A DNA stretch of 8,676 bases, from positions 1 to 8,676 of the forward strand of contig JAGVGV010000555.1 in assembly GCA_020056895.1 (NCBI GenBank), read 5' to 3'. Position numbers and translations under genes: made by a program. Under the pieces are notes generated by a model, which saw only the letters and a list, made by a program, of their open reading frames with translations, was not told where the DNA came from and ran no database searches. Source of the DNA: Deltaproteobacteria bacterium (GTDB lineage: Bacteria > Desulfobacterota > Desulfarculia > Adiutricales > JAGVGV01). Shown piece by piece: positions 5,270-8,676 of this stretch. Each line of letters starts with the position of its first letter. Positions within the stretch are counted from its first letter, which is position 1.

Positions 5270-5286
5270 GGGGTCCCTGGGACCCC
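5270..5286 (-). other. Perfect inverted repeat between the two ligase genes
   Basis: GGGGTCCC and GGGACCCC flank a single base, forming a 7-bp stem with a 3-base loop, only 4 bases after the stop of ligase A. No T-run follows, so it is unlikely to be a strong terminator. It may stabilise the upstream mRNA or lower expression of the downstream ligase. Confidence 0.45.
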
Positions 5287-5290
5287 GGGG

Positions 5291-6934
5291 TTATTTCTGC
5301 ACCCGCCGTCGTTCTTCGGCGCGGATTTCCCTTCTTAACATCTTGCCCACCTTGGACTTGGGCAGCATGTCCCGAAATTCCACGTAGTGCGGCACCTTGT
5401 AGTTCACCAGCCTTTTCCGGCAAAAGGTGATGAGATCGTACCCGGTAATGCCTTTCACGTCCTTTTTCAGCACCACGAAGGCCTTGATCCGTTCCCCCAC
5501 CTTTTCGTCCGGAATGCCGATCACGCAGGCGGCCACCACGGCGGCGTGGTCCTGCAAAACGCTTTCGATTTCGGAAGCCGAAACGCGGTAGCCTTTGTGC
5601 TTGATCGTGTCCACGGTGCGGTCCACGAAGAAAAGGTACCCGTTTTCGTCCATCCGAACCACATCCGCCGTCCGGTAATATTTTTTACCGTCGATCTCCA
5701 CGAAGGCCGCGGCTGTTTCTTCCGGTTTTTTCCAGTATTCAAACACCATGGGATCGGAATGGACCCAAATTTCGCCCGGCTGGCCCGGTTCCACGGGTTC
5801 CATATCGGCGCCCATCAGCAGAATGTTCTTGCTCTTGAGTACGCGGCCCATGCTGCCGGCGGGAATGTCATCCCCGGGGCGGCTCATGGCCACCCCGCCC
5901 ACGGTTTCGCTGGCGCCGTACCCGTTGTAAATGGGCTTTCCGAAGCGTTCCTTCCAGCGGTCGGCCAGGTCCTGAGGCAGTACATCGCCGCCGGAAAAGC
6001 TGTATACCAGGGAGCTGATGTCGTACTGGTCCAGCCGGTCGTGTTCGATGATCATGCGGAACAGGCTGGGGACGCCGATCATGGTGCGGGCCCGGTATTG
6101 CTGGACCGCGTCCAGGAGGGCATCGATGTTCACCCGGGGCTGGATGACGATGGTTCCGCCGTGGAGCAGAATGGCGCCCAAAAAGGTGGTCTGGCCCAGG
6201 ATGTGGAACATGGGGGCCGACCCCATGATGACGTTCTGGTCCAGGGGAAAAAGGGCGGAGGAAACGGAAATCTGTTCGTGAGCGCAGGCCAGGACCATTT
6301 CGTGGGGAATGGGCACTCCTTTGGGATGCTTGGTGGTGCCGCCGGTATAGAGAATCTGGGCGGCGCCCTTTGGGTCTACGGTGGTTTTTGAGTTAGATGA
6401 CGGCGCTTCCCGAAGGAATTGGGGGAACAAAACGGTGTGGTCGGCCCGGCCCACCTTGCCTCGAGGCACCCGGTCGAACGCCCAGCCGAAAAATCGTTTG
6501 TACGCCGGCAGAATATCCGCCATGTTGCTCACGATCACCAGTTTCAGGCCGGTGTTGGGCAGAACCCGGGTGACGTACCCATAGTTCCGGTCCGAACAGA
6601 CCACGGCTTCGGCTTCGGTATCCACGGCGATGTATTCGAGGTCGAAAGGCGTATAGATGGGGGTGATGGGCGCGGCCGTTCCCCCCGCTTTGAGCACCCC
6701 CAGCCAGGCGATGACCCATTGGATGGAATTGGGCAGGTACATCACCACCCGGCCGCTGGCCCGGGGAAAGCCCTTGGCCTTCAAGCCGGCGGCGAACCGA
6801 TCCGAAAGCTCACGGATGCGCTTGTAAGAAAAATTCGTGCCCAAATACACCACCGCCGTCTTGTCCGGGTACCGGGCCGCGGTCCGATCAAAGCTTTCGG
6901 GAATGGACAGGCCTTTGAAATCCAGGTCGGTCAT
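5291..6934 (-). CDS. AMP-dependent acyl-CoA ligase A (long-chain fatty acid type)
   Basis: This 547-residue member of the adenylate-forming family makes acyl-CoA from a carboxylate, ATP and CoA. Motifs in order: phosphate loop YTGGTTKHPKGV (196-207), YGASET (339-344), YRTADV (420-425), hinge DRTVDTIKHKGYRVS (438-452), and KSKVGKMLRREI (526-537) with the adenylation lysine Lys531. The usual glycine of the TTGxPKG loop is Lys202, an uncommon but not necessarily inactivating change. The start is ATG 6934, with GGGAGG (6945-6950) 10 bases upstream. It follows livF by 18 bases, so it is almost certainly co-transcribed with the transporter and may activate the imported acid. It is clearly a different paralogue from ligase B, with a longer N-terminal domain and different motif variants, so the two probably prefer different chain lengths or act on different intermediates. 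Confidence 0.9.
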   Translation of the reverse strand: MTDLDFKGLSIPESFDRTAARYPDKTAVVYLGTNFSYKRIRELSDRFAAGLKAKGFPRASGRVVMYLPNSIQWVIAWLGVLKAGGTAAPITPIYTPFDLEYIAVDTEAEAVVCSDRNYGYVTRVLPNTGLKLVIVSNMADILPAYKRFFGWAFDRVPRGKVGRADHTVLFPQFLREAPSSNSKTTVDPKGAAQILYTGGTTKHPKGVPIPHEMVLACAHEQISVSSALFPLDQNVIMGSAPMFHILGQTTFLGAILLHGGTIVIQPRVNIDALLDAVQQYRARTMIGVPSLFRMIIEHDRLDQYDISSLVYSFSGGDVLPQDLADRWKERFGKPIYNGYGASETVGGVAMSRPGDDIPAGSMGRVLKSKNILLMGADMEPVEPGQPGEIWVHSDPMVFEYWKKPEETAAAFVEIDGKKYYRTADVVRMDENGYLFFVDRTVDTIKHKGYRVSASEIESVLQDHAAVVAACVIGIPDEKVGERIKAFVVLKKDVKGITGYDLITFCRKRLVNYKVPHYVEFRDMLPKSKVGKMLRREIRAEERRRVQK

Positions 6935-6952
6935 GAGTCTCGCGCCTCCCGG

Positions 6953-7699
6953 TTACACGCCGAAATAGGCGGATTTGATCTCGGGGTTCTCGATCAGTTC
7001 CGGGCCGGTTCCCGTAAGCGTCAGCATGCCGTTTTCGATCACGTAGGTGAAATCGAGCATGGGCAGAAGCGGCCGGGCGAACTGTTCGGCGATAACGAGG
7101 GTGACTCCGGTCTGCCGCCGGATGTCCTTGATGGCCTGAACGAGCTGGCTTTGCATGGCCGGGCTGAGGCCCAAAAGGGGTTCATCCAGCAAGAGCAGCC
7201 GAGGACCGACCATCATGGCCATGGCGATGGCCAGCATCTGCTGCTCGCCGCCGGAAAGAAAACCGGCTTTCCGCCGCTTCCACCGGGCCAGGTTGGGGAA
7301 CAGGTCAAAGGCCAGGTCCATGCCTTTCCGGATGTCCGCTCTTTGGCGCAGGTATCCGGAAATTCGCAAATTTTCCACCACGGTCGAATCCGGAAACACC
7401 GGGTGCCGTTCGCGGCAGAGCACAATCCCGTTCCGAGCCCGGATGTACGGCGGGTCCTGGCTGATGTCCCGGCCTTCGAACAGCACCTGGCCCACTACGG
7501 TGATCCGCTCCCCGCCCTTTCGCCGCTCCTTGAGCTGAATGTCCAGGATCAGACCGGACAAGGTGTTGAGCAGCGTGGTCTTGCCCGCGCTGTTCGAACC
7601 GATCACGCCCACGATCATGCCCGGCTGAACCTCCATGGAAAAATCGTTCAAGCCCAGGGCGTTTTCGTAAAAAACCAACAGGTTGTGAACGCTCAACAT
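6953..7699 (-). CDS. livF: Branched-chain amino acid-type ABC transporter ATP-binding protein LivF
   Basis: One of the two ATPase subunits of a LivFGHM-type importer, located on the cytoplasmic face of the membrane. The 248 residues contain Walker A GSNSAGKTT (34-42), signature LSGGEQQML (148-156), Walker B LLLLDEP (168-174) and the GLSP D-loop region (177-180). The switch position reads AEQ (204-206), matching the EQ that LivF proteins carry where most ABC ATPases have His. The RERHPVFP stretch (96-103) and the SAYFGV end are also LivF-like. An insert around 53-69 (KERRKGGERI) after the first strand-helix unit is longer than usual. The start ATG 7699 has GGAGGG 7 bases upstream, inside the end of livG, and only 3 bases separate it from the livG stop. 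The cargo could be branched-chain amino acids or, given the ligases, other carboxylates. Confidence 0.93.
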   Translation of the reverse strand: MLSVHNLLVFYENALGLNDFSMEVQPGMIVGVIGSNSAGKTTLLNTLSGLILDIQLKERRKGGERITVVGQVLFEGRDISQDPPYIRARNGIVLCRERHPVFPDSTVVENLRISGYLRQRADIRKGMDLAFDLFPNLARWKRRKAGFLSGGEQQMLAIAMAMMVGPRLLLLDEPLLGLSPAMQSQLVQAIKDIRRQTGVTLVIAEQFARPLLPMLDFTYVIENGMLTLTGTGPELIENPEIKSAYFGV

Positions 7700-7702
7700 G
7701 GA

Positions 7703-8461
7703 TCAGCCCTCCGCTTCCGAACCCAAGTACGCGCTCCGGACTTCCGGGGCTTCCATGACCGTTTCGGGCGGGCCTTCGGCGATCTTGCACCCGAAATTGA
7801 GCACCATCACCCGGTCGGCGATGCGGAACAGTTCCCGCAACCGATGTTCGACCATGATGATGGTGGCCCCGCCCGCGACCAGCTTTTCAATCACGGGCAC
7901 GATACCGGCCACTTCGGCCAGGCTGAGCCCCGAAAAAAGCTCATCGAGGACAAAGAGGTCCGGTTGCAAGGCGATGCACTTGGCCAGTTCCAACCTTTTC
8001 AGATACCCATGCGGCAGACTGCTGGCAGTCTGGGTGATGACCGAAGAATCCCGCTCGAAGCCCACCTCTTCCAAAAGGTCCTTGGCCACCGCGTCCCGGT
8101 CGCCGAATTTGCCGCCGGTCAGCCGGCGGACTCGGGGGCTTTGAAGGGGCACCACCAGGTTTTTGAAGGCCGAAAGGGCGTAAAAGGGTTTGACCATCTG
8201 GAACGAACGGGCCACGCCCCGATCCGCCACCTGGTAGGGCGGCAGGCCGGCGATATCCTGGCCGCGGTACTGGATCCGGCCGCTATCCGGCGTCACGAAC
8301 CCGGTCAACAGATTCACCAGGGTGGTTTTGCCCGAACCATTGGGGCCGATCACGCCCATCACCTCGTTTTCCTTCAACTGGAAATCGATGCCGTCCACGG
8401 CCTTGACTCCGCCGAAGGACTTGGATAGGCCGGTAACATCGAGCAACGGATCGCCTTTCAT
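7703..8461 (-). CDS. livG: Branched-chain amino acid-type ABC transporter ATP-binding protein LivG
   Basis: The second ATPase of the LivFGHM-type importer. From ATG 8461 it has 252 residues, with Walker A GPNGSGKTT (39-47), Q-loop SFQMVKPF (86-93, Gln88), signature region LPHGYLKRLELAK (149-161), Walker B FVLDEL (170-175) and switch His206 in MVEHR (203-207). The signature deviates from LSGGQ, as LivG proteins often do, and the proline normally after the Walker B DE is Leu175. I chose ATG 8461 over a GTG at 8479. The ATG overlaps the livM stop as ATGA (8461-8458), has GAGGTGG just upstream, and gives the usual LivG length, whereas the GTG has no binding site. The overlap implies translational coupling to livM. 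Confidence 0.93.
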   Translation of the reverse strand: MKGDPLLDVTGLSKSFGGVKAVDGIDFQLKENEVMGVIGPNGSGKTTLVNLLTGFVTPDSGRIQYRGQDIAGLPPYQVADRGVARSFQMVKPFYALSAFKNLVVPLQSPRVRRLTGGKFGDRDAVAKDLLEEVGFERDSSVITQTASSLPHGYLKRLELAKCIALQPDLFVLDELFSGLSLAEVAGIVPVIEKLVAGGATIIMVEHRLRELFRIADRVMVLNFGCKIAEGPPETVMEAPEVRSAYLGSEAEG

Positions 8462-8676
8462 CCCTCCACCTCGGTCCACCGTTCGAACTGGTGGTATTTG
8501 CGCCGGAGAAAATGGAACACGCCCTCGGGCAGGCCCACGGTGAAGACCACCAGCAATACCGCGTAGATCACGGTTCTTAGACCGCCGAATTCCCGAAGGA
8601 TTTCCGAAAGCGGGACGAGCAGGCAGGCCCCCAGCATGGGACCGGCCACGGTGCCGATGCCGCCCACGGCCGCGGC
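8458..8676 (-). CDS. livM: Branched-chain amino acid-type ABC transporter permease LivM, C-terminal part
   Basis: The frame is open from the right edge and stops at TGA 8460-8458, giving the last 72 residues of an inner-membrane permease. GGIGTVAGPMLGA near the start of the fragment matches the GGxGTxxGPxxGA motif of LivM/LivH permeases. Two hydrophobic segments (about 13-26 and 34-49) are followed by GLPEGVFHFLRRK and a basic, polar cytoplasmic tail. The four-base overlap with livG is typical of liv operons. The rest of livM, and presumably livH and a binding protein, would lie beyond the right edge. Confidence 0.88.
   Translation of the reverse strand, partial: AAAVGGIGTVAGPMLGACLLVPLSEILREFGGLRTVIYAVLLVVFTVGLPEGVFHFLRRKYHQFERWTEVEG

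Noticed and set aside
3447..5387. 646-codon plus-strand open frame
   Set aside because: It is antisense to ligase B, starts in the REP-like repeat (TPSPRPLPQGGEG), and has the Gly/His/Arg/Pro-rich composition of a shadow frame in GC-rich DNA.
6419..8428. 669-codon plus-strand open frame opposite ligase A, livF and livG
   Set aside because: Shadow frame: the minus-strand genes have complete catalytic motifs, whereas this translation has none and is rich in His, Gln, Gly and Arg.
8462..8479. Upstream GTG start for livG at 8479
   Set aside because: No ribosome binding site precedes it, whereas ATG 8461 has GAGGTGG upstream and forms an ATGA overlap with the livM stop.
1..8676. tRNA, rRNA, CRISPR array, riboswitch or replication origin
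   Set aside because: No cloverleaf-like sequence, regularly spaced repeats, or DnaA-box cluster was seen on either strand. The aroF leader is explained by peptide attenuation and shows no T-box features.

Overview
The window looks like a GC-rich, free-living bacterium, most likely a deltaproteobacterium in the broad sense (Desulfobacterota). That assignment is an inference. It rests on an AroF-like DAHP synthase, a liv-type ABC transporter sitting with several fatty-acid-type acyl-CoA ligases, an acyl-CoA dehydrogenase, and a CCCTCACCCC/CCCTCTCCC-type interspersed palindrome. No marker gene fixes the taxonomy.

Layout. Positions 1-74 hold the last codons of an unidentified plus-strand gene, followed by a terminator-like hairpin. 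Positions 127-620 are non-coding. They contain an AT-rich imperfect inverted repeat (130-325), short decayed repeats and small GC hairpins. Positions 621-950 are a complete regulatory leader for the next gene. It has a strong -35 box, a ribosome binding site, a 25-codon leader peptide with seven Tyr/Phe codons among eight consecutive codons, a mutually exclusive antiterminator, and a textbook intrinsic terminator. Positions 951-2033 encode the class I (AroF-like) DAHP synthase, the first enzyme of aromatic amino acid synthesis. A structured convergent intergenic region follows.

Everything after 2188 reads on the minus strand. In order of transcription (right to left) it is: the end of livM, livG, livF, acyl-CoA ligase A (5291-6934), acyl-CoA ligase B (3711-5228), a terminator-like hairpin and REP-like repeat in a 368-bp gap, and an acyl-CoA dehydrogenase (2188-3342). 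livM/livG overlap by four bases, livG/livF are 3 nt apart and livF/ligase A 18 nt apart. These genes are therefore very likely one operon, with the dehydrogenase perhaps transcribed separately.

How the genes work together. The right half fits one job: take up a branched or hydrophobic carboxylate or amino acid, activate it as a CoA thioester, and start beta-oxidation-type dehydrogenation. The exact substrate cannot be read from the sequence. The left half is a self-contained biosynthetic control unit. The supply of charged tRNA-Tyr and tRNA-Phe probably decides, through ribosome stalling on the leader peptide, whether transcription continues into DAHP synthase. This attenuator is the most interesting element in the window. 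The class I DAHP synthases of E. coli are known for repressor control (TyrR/TrpR), not leader-peptide attenuation.
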